A stretch of 9,513 bases of DNA from Rhodocyclales bacterium. Its GTDB lineage: Bacteria > Pseudomonadota > Gammaproteobacteria > Burkholderiales > Rhodocyclaceae. The DNA lies in contig JAJTBM010000086.1 in the NCBI GenBank assembly GCA_021286885.1, positions 1 to 9,513 on the forward strand, read 5' to 3'. The translations under genes were made by a program, and so were the position numbers. Of the stretch, positions 1-6,755 are shown piece by piece; position 1 is the stretch's first letter, and every line of letters begins with the position of its first letter. Below the pieces are notes generated by a model, which searched no databases, was not told where the DNA came from, and saw only the letters and a list, made by a program, of their open reading frames with translations.

Positions 1-2363
1 TGCTGGTGGACGGGCAGGGCAACTTCGGCTCGGTGGACGGCGACAACGCCGCGGCCATGCGTTACACCGAAATCCGGATGGCGCGCATCGGCCATGAGCT
101 CCTGGCCGACATCGAAAAGGAAACCGTCGATTTCGGGCCCAACTACGACGGCTCCGAAAAAGAACCCCTGATCCTGCCCGCCCGCCTGCCCAACCTGCTG
201 ATCAACGGTTCGTCCGGCATCGCGGTGGGCATGGCCACCAATATCCCGCCCCACAACCTGAGCGAAGTGGTGGATGCCTGCCTGTGCCTGCTGAACGACC
301 CGGAGGTGAGCATCGAAGAGCTCATCAAGATCGTTCCGGCACCTGATTTCCCCACCGCCGGCCTGATTTACGGCCTGTCGGGCGTCCATGAAGGCTACCG
401 CACGGGTCGGGGCCGGGTGGTGATGCGGGCGCGCACCCACTTTGAAGACGTGAGCAAGGACAAGCAGGCTATCATCGTTGATGAGCTGCCCTATCAGGTC
501 AACAAAAAGACCCTGCTCGAAAAGATTGCCGAGCTGGTCAACGACAAGAAGATCGAAGGCATCAGCGAGATCCGCGACGAGTCCGACAAATCGGGCATGC
601 GCGTGGTGATCGAGCTCAAGCGCAACGAGATGCCCGACGTGGTGCTGAACAACCTGTTCAAGCAGACCCAGCTCCAGGACACCTTCGGCATGAACATGGT
701 GGCCCTGGTGGATGGCAAGCCGCGCCTGCTCAACCTGCGCCAGCTGCTTGAATGCTTCCTCGCCCACCGGCGCGAGGTGGTCACCCGTCGCACCATTTTT
801 GAACTGCGCAAGGCCCGCGAACGTGGCCATGTGTTGGAAGGCCTGGCCGTGGCCCTCTCCAATGTGGACGAGATCATCGCCCTCATCAAGGCTGCGCCCA
901 CCCCGCCGGAGGCCAAGAAGGGCCTCGTGAGCCGGCTGTGGAAATCGCCCCTGGTCGAAGAAATGCTGAGCCGCGCCCTGGCCGACAGCTACCGCCCCGA
1001 AGGGTTGGATCCGGCCTATGGCCTCTCGGCCCAGGGCTATCGCCTCTCCGACGTGCAGGCCCAGGCCATTCTGGAACTGCGCCTGCAGCGCCTGACCGGC
1101 CTGGAGCAGGACAAGATCTTTGCCGAGTACAAGGACGTGATGGCCACCATCACCGACCTGCTCGACATCCTGGCCCGCCCGGAGCGGATCACCGCGATCA
1201 TCAGCGACGAGCTGGGGCTCATCAAGCAGCAGTTTGGCGACCCGCGCCGCTCGGAGGTGGTGCTCAACACCGCCGACATCAATATCGAAGACCTGATTGC
1301 GCCCCAGGACATGGTGGTCACCCTGTCCCACGGCGGCTACTTCAAGCGTCAGCCCCTCACCGACTACCGGGCCCAGAAGCGCGGCGGCCGGGGCAAGCAG
1401 GCGGCGGCGGTCAAGGACAACGATTTCGTCGATCAGCTCTTCGTGGCCAACACCCACGATTACATCCTGTGCTTCTCCAACCGGGGTCGCCTGTACTGGC
1501 TCAAGGTGTACGAGGTGCCCGAGGGCAACCGTAACTCCCGGGGCAAGCCCATCGTGAATCTCTTCCCGCTGCTGGAAGGGGAGAAGATCACCGCCGTGTT
1601 GCCGGTCAAGGAGTTTGACGAAGGCCATTACGTGTTCATGGCCACCATCCAGGGCACCGTGAAGAAGACCCCCCTCACCGACTTCGCCAATCCGCGCAAG
1701 GCCGGCATCATCGCCGTGAGTCTGGACGATGGCGACCATCTGGTGGGCGCCGCGATCACCGACGGGCTGCATGATGTGATGCTGTTCTCCGATGCCGGCA
1801 AGGCTGTGCGCTTCAGCGAAAACGACGTGCGTCCCATGGGTCGTACCGCCCGTGGCGTGCGCGGGATGATGCTCGAAGAGGGCCAACAGGTCATCGCCAT
1901 GCTGGTCTCGGGCAACGAAGAGCAAAGCGTGCTCACCGCCACCGAAAACGGCTACGGCAAGCGCACGCCCATCGCCGAATACACCCGCCACGGGCGCGGC
2001 ACCAAGGGCATGATCGCGATCCAGACCTCCGACCGGAATGGTCGGGTGGTGGCCGCGACCCTGGTCACCGAAAAAGACCAGCTCATGCTCATCACCACCG
2101 GCGGCGTGCTGGTGCGTACCCGCGTGGCCGAGATCCGAGAAATGGGCCGCGCCACCCAGGGCGTGACCCTGATTGCGGTCGATGAAGGCAGCACCTTGTC
2201 TGGCGTGCAAAAGATCCTCGAAGGTGATGAGGACGAGCAAGACGGCGCCGACCAGGATGGCATCGAGCAGGATGTCACCGATCAAAATGTGGCCGATCAG
2301 GAAGGCGGCGCGCAGGGCGGCAACGAGTCGGCCCAGACCCCGGGCGACGACGCCCAGGCCTGA
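1..2363 (+). CDS. gyrA: DNA gyrase subunit A, C-terminal ~786 residues (5' truncated by window edge)
   Basis: GyrA is the breakage-reunion subunit of type IIA topoisomerase; with GyrB it introduces negative supercoils using ATP. Whole codons begin at base 3. The visible protein opens in the winged-helix domain with a DGQGNFGS motif and the RYTE motif, whose Tyr (bases 63-65) aligns with the catalytic Tyr122 of E. coli, so about 101 residues are missing upstream. That missing part includes the quinolone-resistance region around Ser83/Asp87, so drug resistance cannot be judged here. The tower and coiled-coil regions follow (the [19 protein letters not shown] segment is near bases 774-830). The beta-pinwheel domain starts with the GyrA box QKRGGRG at bases 1374-1394, which distinguishes gyrase from ParC. 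The protein ends in an acidic, repetitive tail. The stop is TGA at 2361, and serC follows after 27 bases. Identification is very secure. Confidence 0.98.
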   Translation, partial: LVDGQGNFGSVDGDNAAAMRYTEIRMARIGHELLADIEKETVDFGPNYDGSEKEPLILPARLPNLLINGSSGIAVGMATNIPPHNLSEVVDACLCLLNDPEVSIEELIKIVPAPDFPTAGLIYGLSGVHEGYRTGRGRVVMRARTHFEDVSKDKQAIIVDELPYQVNKKTLLEKIAELVNDKKIEGISEIRDESDKSGMRVVIELKRNEMPDVVLNNLFKQTQLQDTFGMNMVALVDGKPRLLNLRQLLECFLAHRREVVTRRTIFELRKARERGHVLEGLAVALSNVDEIIALIKAAPTPPEAKKGLVSRLWKSPLVEEMLSRALADSYRPEGLDPAYGLSAQGYRLSDVQAQAILELRLQRLTGLEQDKIFAEYKDVMATITDLLDILARPERITAIISDELGLIKQQFGDPRRSEVVLNTADINIEDLIAPQDMVVTLSHGGYFKRQPLTDYRAQKRGGRGKQAAAVKDNDFVDQLFVANTHDYILCFSNRGRLYWLKVYEVPEGNRNSRGKPIVNLFPLLEGEKITAVLPVKEFDEGHYVFMATIQGTVKKTPLTDFANPRKAGIIAVSLDDGDHLVGAAITDGLHDVMLFSDAGKAVRFSENDVRPMGRTARGVRGMMLEEGQQVIAMLVSGNEEQSVLTATENGYGKRTPIAEYTRHGRGTKGMIAIQTSDRNGRVVAATLVTEKDQLMLITTGGVLVRTRVAEIREMGRATQGVTLIAVDEGSTLSGVQKILEGDEDEQDGADQDGIEQDVTDQNVADQEGGAQGGNESAQTPGDDAQA
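2235..2324 (+). repeat. Six in-frame 15-base units coding a pentapeptide repeat in the GyrA tail
   Basis: Read in the gyrA frame, six consecutive five-codon units give [25 protein letters not shown] and AQGGN. The pattern is acidic residue, invariant Gln, acidic/Asn, Gly/Val, variable; the last unit has degenerated. The DNA units have diverged more than the peptide (CAA and CAG, GAT and GAC are mixed), so this is an old or selected repeat rather than a fresh duplication. It lies after the last pinwheel blade, in the segment that is an acidic regulatory tail in E. coli GyrA. Confidence 0.8.
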
Positions 2364-2374
2364 GCCCCACAGCA

Positions 2375-2380
2375 GAAGGA
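2375..2380 (+). promoter_or_regulatory. serC ribosome binding site
   Basis: AGAAGGA-like purine run containing AAGGA, ending 10 bases before the serC ATG at 2391. It lies in the 27-base gyrA-serC gap and supports this start. Confidence 0.6.
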
Positions 2381-2390
2381 AGCAGAGACG

Positions 2391-3473
2391 ATGCGCATTT
2401 TCAATTTCTCGGCAGGTCCCGCAGCCCTGCCCACCGCCGTACTCGAACAAGTCCAGGCCGAGCTGCTGGATTGGCACGGCACCGGCATGGGCATCATGGA
2501 AATGAGCCACCGGGGCAAGGATTTCACCCAGGTTGCCCAGGAGGCCGAAGCCGACCTGCGCAGCCTGATGGGGATTCCGTCCAACTACAAGGTACTGTTC
2601 CTGCAAGGGGGCGCCACTCAGCAGTTTTCCCAGATTCCGATGAATCTGCTGGATGGCCGTTCTGCCGACTACATCGTCACCGGTTCCTGGTCCAAGAAGG
2701 CCTACAAGGAAGCCCAGCGCATCGGAGCGGTGCGTCTGGCGGGCAGCACCGAAGCCAGCAACTTCACCCGCCTGCCCGGCGCCGATGAACTGAGCTTCGA
2801 CCCGGCGGCCGCCTATCTGCACGTCTGCACCAACGAAACCATCCATGGGGTCGAGATGTTCGACCTGGATGGGCTGCCCGCCGACGTGCCCCTGGTGGCC
2901 GACATGAGCTCCCACATCCTCTCGCGCCCCATGGACGTGAGCCGTTATGGGCTGATTTACGCCGGCGCCCAGAAAAACATTGGCCCCGCCGGGCTGGTGA
3001 TCGTGATCGTGCGTGAAGACCTGCTGGGCAAGGCCATGCCCATCACGCCGGGCGTCATGGATTACGCGGTGATGGCCGCCAATGATTCCATGCTCAACAC
3101 GCCGCCCACCTTTGGCATCTACCTGGCCGGGCTGATCTTCAAGCATCTGCTTGCCCTGGGCGGGCTGGACGCGGTGGAGGCCCGCAACCGGGCCAAGGCC
3201 GAGCTGCTCTACAGCACCATCGACCAAAGCGGCGGTTTCTACCGTAACCCGGTGGCCGTGGAGTGCCGTTCCCTGATGAACGTGCCCTTCACCCTGGCCG
3301 ATGCCGCGCTGGATGCCGATTTCCTGGCCGCCTGCCAGGATGCCCGCCTGTCCGGCCTCAAGGGCCACAAGTCGGTGGGCGGGATGCGCGCCTCCATCTA
3401 CAACGCCATGGGTATCGAAGGCGTCCAGGCCCTGGTGGCCCTGATGCAGGATTTCGCCCGTCGCAAGGGCTGA
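2391..3473 (+). CDS. serC: Phosphoserine aminotransferase (EC 2.6.1.52)
   Basis: SerC is a cytoplasmic PLP enzyme that transfers the amino group of glutamate to 3-phosphohydroxypyruvate in serine synthesis, and to 3-hydroxy-4-phosphohydroxythreonine in pyridoxine 5'-phosphate synthesis. The 360-residue product matches the usual length (E. coli 362). The N-terminus has the family FNFSAGPAALP motif (residues 4-14). TNETIHGVE lies at 147-155, and the PLP lysine is Lys195 in AGAQKNIGPAG. NTPPTFGIYL follows, and GGMRASIYNAM near the C-terminus supplies substrate-phosphate contacts. No residue known to be essential looks missing. It follows gyrA by 27 bases and precedes pheA by 15, so it is probably part of one transcript; its stop codon overlaps the pheA Shine-Dalgarno. 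Identification is very secure. Confidence 0.98.
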   Translation: MRIFNFSAGPAALPTAVLEQVQAELLDWHGTGMGIMEMSHRGKDFTQVAQEAEADLRSLMGIPSNYKVLFLQGGATQQFSQIPMNLLDGRSADYIVTGSWSKKAYKEAQRIGAVRLAGSTEASNFTRLPGADELSFDPAAAYLHVCTNETIHGVEMFDLDGLPADVPLVADMSSHILSRPMDVSRYGLIYAGAQKNIGPAGLVIVIVREDLLGKAMPITPGVMDYAVMAANDSMLNTPPTFGIYLAGLIFKHLLALGGLDAVEARNRAKAELLYSTIDQSGGFYRNPVAVECRSLMNVPFTLADAALDADFLAACQDARLSGLKGHKSVGGMRASIYNAMGIEGVQALVALMQDFARRKG

Positions 3474-3478
3474 GGAGG
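3473..3478 (+). promoter_or_regulatory. pheA ribosome binding site overlapping the serC stop
   Basis: A perfect AGGAGG starts on the last base of the serC TGA and sits 10 bases before the pheA ATG at 3489. It is the strongest Shine-Dalgarno in the window and suggests translational coupling of serC and pheA. Confidence 0.85.
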
Positions 3479-3488
3479 AGCACACCCC

Positions 3489-4586
3489 ATGAGCACCAAT
3501 GAGGCCATGTTGAAAGAACTGGGCGTTGTGCGCGAACGCATCGACGCCCTCGACGCCAAAATGCTCGAACTGCTCAACGAGCGCGCCCGCTGCGCCCAGG
3601 AAGTAGGCGAGATCAAGGCCCGCCACGGCGAGTTCGGCCAGATTTACCGTCCCGAGCGCGAAGCCCAGGTGCTGCGCCGCATCCAGGGCCTGAACGGCGG
3701 CCCACTGCCCGATGAAAGCGTCACCTTCTTCTTCCGGGAGGTGATGTCGGCCTGCCTGTCGCTGGAGTCGCCCCTCACGGTGGCCTGCCTGGGCCCCTTG
3801 GGTACCTTCTCTGAAGGGGCTGCGGTCAAGCATTTTGGCCATGCGGCCCGGCTGGCCCCCCAGCGCACCATCGATGCGGTGTTCCAGGAGGTCGAAGCCG
3901 GCCACGCCCACTACGGCGTGGTGCCGGTTGAAAACTCCACCGAGGGCGCCGTGGGCCGTACCCTGGATCTGCTCCTCGGTTCGCCCCTTAAGGTGTGTGG
4001 CGAGGTGGTGCTGCGCATCCACCAGCACCTGCTGACCCGGGAGCCGTCGCTGGATCGGATCACCAAGGTCTATTCCCACGCCCAATCCCTGGCCCAGTGC
4101 CACGAGTGGCTTAATCGCAGCCTGCCCGGCGTGCCCCGCATCTCGGTTACGAGCAATGCCGAAGCCGCCCGTCTGGCCGCCGAGGAAGACGGCGTTGCCG
4201 CCATCGCCGGCCAGCCCGCCGCCGAGCGTTACAGCCTGCCAGCCCTGGTCCAGAACATCGAGGACGAGCCCAACAACACCACCCGTTTCCTGGTGATGGG
4301 GCGTCACGATGCGGGCCCCTCCGGCGCAGATAAAACCTCCCTCATCATCTCGGCGGCCAACCGCCCGGGGGCGGTGCACGAATTGCTGGCCCCCCTGGCC
4401 GATGCGGGCGTCTCCATGACCCGCTTCGAATCCCGTCCCGCCAAGGCTGCCCTGTGGGAGTACATGTTCTACGTGGACATCGAAGGCCACCGGGATGCCC
4501 CCGCCATCAAGCAGGCCCTGGCCGATTTGGCTGGCCGGGCGGCTTACATGAAGGTGCTGGGTTCCTACCCCCAGGCGGTGTACTGA
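3489..4586 (+). CDS. pheA: Bifunctional chorismate mutase / prephenate dehydratase (P-protein)
   Basis: PheA converts chorismate to prephenate and then to phenylpyruvate, committing carbon to phenylalanine. The 365-residue protein has three domains. An AroQ-type chorismate mutase occupies about residues 1-92, with Arg15, Arg32, Lys43 and Arg54 aligning with E. coli active-site Arg11, Arg28, Lys39 and Arg51. Prephenate dehydratase occupies about 96-275, with GPLGTFSE at 102-109, VENSTEGAVG at 147-156 and the catalytic TRF motif at 265-267. A C-terminal ACT domain from about 282 has the Phe-binding RPGAVHELL (292-300) and ESRP (314-317) motifs. The ACT motifs imply feedback inhibition by Phe. 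The length is like Pseudomonas P-proteins and a little shorter than E. coli (386). It competes with the downstream tyrA product for prephenate. Start choice rests on the perfect Shine-Dalgarno upstream. Confidence 0.98.
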   Translation: MSTNEAMLKELGVVRERIDALDAKMLELLNERARCAQEVGEIKARHGEFGQIYRPEREAQVLRRIQGLNGGPLPDESVTFFFREVMSACLSLESPLTVACLGPLGTFSEGAAVKHFGHAARLAPQRTIDAVFQEVEAGHAHYGVVPVENSTEGAVGRTLDLLLGSPLKVCGEVVLRIHQHLLTREPSLDRITKVYSHAQSLAQCHEWLNRSLPGVPRISVTSNAEAARLAAEEDGVAAIAGQPAAERYSLPALVQNIEDEPNNTTRFLVMGRHDAGPSGADKTSLIISAANRPGAVHELLAPLADAGVSMTRFESRPAKAALWEYMFYVDIEGHRDAPAIKQALADLAGRAAYMKVLGSYPQAVY

Positions 4587-4671
4587 TTTGATGTGGATGC
4601 AGAGGGTCGGCTGATCCTCTGGCCGTGCGCAAGCCCCGTGCTGCGTCGGCCCCGAACTGTTGAGTTCAAGA

Positions 4672-4708
4672 ACCCCGGAAGCGTGCCCGTGGCCGTTCCG
4701 GGGTGTTT
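4672..4708 (+). terminator. Weak candidate intrinsic terminator/attenuator hairpin upstream of hisC
   Basis: A 9-bp GC-rich stem (4672-4680 with 4696-4704) has a 15-base loop and is followed by TGTTT. The U tract is short and interrupted and the loop is long, so termination would be inefficient at best. It sits about 27 bases before the hisC start. It could instead be an mRNA-stabilising or processing hairpin. Confidence 0.25.
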
Positions 4709-4724
4709 CACGCAAAGACCAAAC

Positions 4725-4728
4725 GGAG
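4725..4728 (+). promoter_or_regulatory. hisC ribosome binding site
   Basis: GGAG six bases before the ATG at 4735. It favours this start over an upstream TTG at 4660 in the same frame, which would add 25 residues running through a hairpin and unlike the family N-terminus. Confidence 0.65.
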
Positions 4729-4734
4729 TTCCCC

Positions 4735-5832
4735 ATGCGCGTGTGTGATCTGGCCCCGGCCCATATCCGTTCCCTGTCCCCCTACCAGCCGGGCAAGCCG
4801 ATTGCCGAACTGGCCCGGGAGATGGGGCTGGAAGAGGCAAACATCGTCAAGCTCGCCTCCAACGAAAACCCCCTGGGCGTGGGCGATAAGACCCGCCTTG
4901 CCATGCTGCGTGCCCTGGATGACATCGCCCGCTATCCCGATGGCAATGGTTTTGAGCTGAAGGATGCCCTGGTGCGCCGCTATGGCGTGGCCATGGATCA
5001 GGTGGTGCTGGGCAACGGCTCCAACGACATTCTTGAACTGGTGGCGGGCGCCTATCTGGCCCCGGGTACCGAGGCGGTGTTCTCCCAGTACGCATTCGCG
5101 GTCTATCCCCTGGCCACCATTGCCGCCGGCGCGACCTGCGTGCCGGTGCCGGCCAAGGATTACGGCCACGATCTGGAGGCGATGCTCGCCGCTGTCACCG
5201 AGCGCACCCGGGTGATCTTCATTGCCAACCCCAACAACCCGACCGGCACTTTCATCTCCGGCCCGACCCTGGAAGCCTTCCTGGCCCGGGTGCCCGAGCA
5301 GGTGCTGGTGGTGCTGGATGAGGCCTATACCGAATACCTGGAGCCGGCCCAGCGCTACGATGCCATTGCCTGGCTGGCCCGTTTCCCGAATCTGCTGGTC
5401 AGCCGCACCTTCTCCAAGGCCTATGGCCTGGCGGGCCTGCGGGTGGGCTACGGGCTGGGCAATCCGGCGGTCATTGATCTGCTGAATCGGGTGCGTCAGC
5501 CTTTCAACGTGAGCTCCGTGGCCATGGCTGCTGCCGCCGCCGCGCTGTTCGATGACGATTTCCTGGCCCGTACCTTTGAAATGAACTGCGCCGGCATGGC
5601 CCAGCTCACCGAGGGTTTTGCCCGTCATGGGCTGGAGTGGATTCCGTCAGCCGGCAACTTCGTCACCGTGAAGGTGGGCGATGCGGCAGCGGTTAACCAG
5701 AGCCTGCTGCGTCAGGGCGTGATCGTGCGTCCCATTGCCGGTTATGGTCTGCCCGAGTGGCTGCGCATCTCGATTGGTCTGGAAAGCGAGAATGCCCGCT
5801 TCCTGGAAGCCATCTCCAAGGCTGTTGGCTGA
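4735..5832 (+). CDS. hisC: Histidinol-phosphate / aromatic aminotransferase, HisC family
   Basis: A fold-type I PLP aminotransferase of 365 residues, normal for HisC (EC 2.6.1.9). Visible family features are the SPYQPGKP opening (15-22), the LASNENPLG motif (40-48), GNGSNDIL (93-100), the ANPNNPTG motif (164-171), Asp195 in LDEAYTEY for the pyridine nitrogen, the PLP lysine Lys228 in SRTFSKAYGL, Arg236 in LRVGYGLG, and Arg344 in LRISIGLE for the substrate carboxylate. HisC enzymes act on histidinol phosphate, and many also transaminate phenylpyruvate and hydroxyphenylpyruvate. Its place between pheA and tyrA, away from any his genes in view, suggests an aromatic aminotransferase role; that is inference from context. 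Family identity is secure, substrate preference is not. tyrA starts 14 bases after its stop. Confidence 0.93.
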   Translation: MRVCDLAPAHIRSLSPYQPGKPIAELAREMGLEEANIVKLASNENPLGVGDKTRLAMLRALDDIARYPDGNGFELKDALVRRYGVAMDQVVLGNGSNDILELVAGAYLAPGTEAVFSQYAFAVYPLATIAAGATCVPVPAKDYGHDLEAMLAAVTERTRVIFIANPNNPTGTFISGPTLEAFLARVPEQVLVVLDEAYTEYLEPAQRYDAIAWLARFPNLLVSRTFSKAYGLAGLRVGYGLGNPAVIDLLNRVRQPFNVSSVAMAAAAAALFDDDFLARTFEMNCAGMAQLTEGFARHGLEWIPSAGNFVTVKVGDAAAVNQSLLRQGVIVRPIAGYGLPEWLRISIGLESENARFLEAISKAVG

Positions 5833-5846
5833 AGCTCGGGGGGCGC

Positions 5847-6740
5847 GTGAACAAGATCGGCAAGCTGGTCATTGCAGGCGTTGGCCTGATTGGCGGTTCC
5901 TTTGCGCTGGCCCTGCGTCAGGCGGGGTTGGTGGAAACCGTGGTGGGCATCGGACGGCGCCCGGAGCCCCTGGAGCGGGCCCGGGCTTTGGGCCTGATCG
6001 ATCAGGTCTGCACCGATTGGGCCGAGGCCCTGGATGGCGCTGAATTGGTGCTGCTCGCCATGCCAGTGGGCCAGATGGATGGGGTCATGGCCGCCATGGC
6101 GCCCCATCTGCAAGCGGGCACCCTGGTCACCGACGCAGGCAGCACCAAGCGGGATGTGATCGAAGCCATCTATCGCCACCTGGGCCACCATCTGCCCCAG
6201 GTGGTGCCGGCCCACCCCATTGCGGGCGCCGAAAAGAGCGGCCCCGAGGCGGCCATGGCCGACCTGTACCAGAAGCGCAAGGTGGTGGTCACGCCCCTGC
6301 CCGAAAACGATCCGGCTGCCGTGGCCCGGGTGCGCGAAGTGTGGGCCGCCTGCGGCGCCGTGCTGCACCAGATGAGCCCCCAGGAGCACGACCGGGTGTT
6401 CGCTGCGGTCAGCCATCTGCCCCATCTGCTGGCCTTTGGGCTGGTCCATGAGCTGGCCGGGCGGGCCAATGCCGAGCAATTGTTCAGCTACGCGGCGAGC
6501 GGTTTCCGGGATTTCACCCGAGTCGCTGGCAGCCACCCGGAAATGTGGCGCGACATCTGCAGCGCCAATCGCCATTCCCTGTTGGCGGAGCTGGATGCCT
6601 ATTTGTCTGAGCTGGCCTATCTGCGCGCCCTGCTCGCGGCCAACGATGCGCCCGCCCTGGAAACCGTGTTTGCCAAGGCTAGTGCGGCACGCACCGCCTG
6701 GGCCGAAAAAGCTTTTCCCGCCCAGCCCTCGGGCGAGTGA
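5847..6740 (+). CDS. tyrA: Prephenate dehydrogenase (TyrA family, single catalytic domain)
   Basis: TyrA oxidatively decarboxylates prephenate (or arogenate) with NAD(P)+ to hydroxyphenylpyruvate (or tyrosine). The 297-residue product has an N-terminal Rossmann fold with GVGLIGGS at 11-18, then AMPVG at 71-75, DAGSTK at 96-101, the catalytic His123 in PAHPIAGAEKSG, SHLPH at 189-193 and GFRDFTR at 219-225. There is no fused chorismate mutase or ACT domain. The second Rossmann strand ends GIGRRPE rather than in an acidic residue, which hints at tolerance of, or preference for, NADP+. The frame extends upstream to a GTG at 5757 inside hisC, but GTG 5847 is chosen because the family N-terminus begins just there. 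A proper Shine-Dalgarno is lacking (only a G run at 5838-5843), so translation probably couples to hisC termination 14 bases upstream. Confidence 0.95.
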   Translation: MNKIGKLVIAGVGLIGGSFALALRQAGLVETVVGIGRRPEPLERARALGLIDQVCTDWAEALDGAELVLLAMPVGQMDGVMAAMAPHLQAGTLVTDAGSTKRDVIEAIYRHLGHHLPQVVPAHPIAGAEKSGPEAAMADLYQKRKVVVTPLPENDPAAVARVREVWAACGAVLHQMSPQEHDRVFAAVSHLPHLLAFGLVHELAGRANAEQLFSYAASGFRDFTRVAGSHPEMWRDICSANRHSLLAELDAYLSELAYLRALLAANDAPALETVFAKASAARTAWAEKAFPAQPSGE

Positions 6741-6743
6741 ACC

Positions 6744-6748
6744 AAGGA
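6744..6748 (+). promoter_or_regulatory. aroA·cmk ribosome binding site
   Basis: AAGGA seven bases before the ATG at 6756, in the 15-base tyrA-aroA gap. It supports this start, which also matches the E. coli AroA N-terminus residue for residue in numbering. Confidence 0.7.
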
Positions 6749-6755
6749 TTGACTG

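Larger units (their letters stand above)
4587..4734 (+). promoter_or_regulatory. pheA-hisC intergenic region with inverted repeats; possible attenuator-like leader or processing site
   Basis: This is the longest non-coding gap in the cluster. Three successive inverted repeats are visible. First, 4600-4608 pairs with 4613-4621 (CAGAGGGTC/GATCCTCTG, 9 bp with one G·U, 4-base loop). Second, GAACT at 4654-4658 pairs with AGTTC at 4663-4667. Third, 4672-4680 pairs with 4696-4704 around perfect CCCCGGAA/TTCCGGGG. The segment 4650-4657 (CCCCGAAC) can instead pair with 4695-4703 (GTTCCGGGG, one bulged C), which would disrupt both the second and third hairpins. No convincing sigma70 promoter was found. 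A seven-codon frame at 4591-4614 (MWMQRVG) has no Shine-Dalgarno. Function is inferred only. Confidence 0.4.

Noticed and set aside
4591..4614. Seven-codon frame MWMQRVG as a leader peptide for hisC
   Set aside because: No Shine-Dalgarno, only one aromatic codon and no His run; it overlaps a hairpin by chance as far as can be seen.
4660..4734. Upstream TTG start giving HisC 25 extra residues
   Set aside because: The extension runs through an inverted repeat, has no ribosome binding site and does not resemble HisC N-termini; ATG 4735 has GGAG at six bases and the expected protein start.
4708..5628. 306-codon minus-strand frame opposite hisC
   Set aside because: Same frame relationship and same Gly/His/Gln-rich composition as the other antisense frame; hisC on the plus strand is unmistakable.
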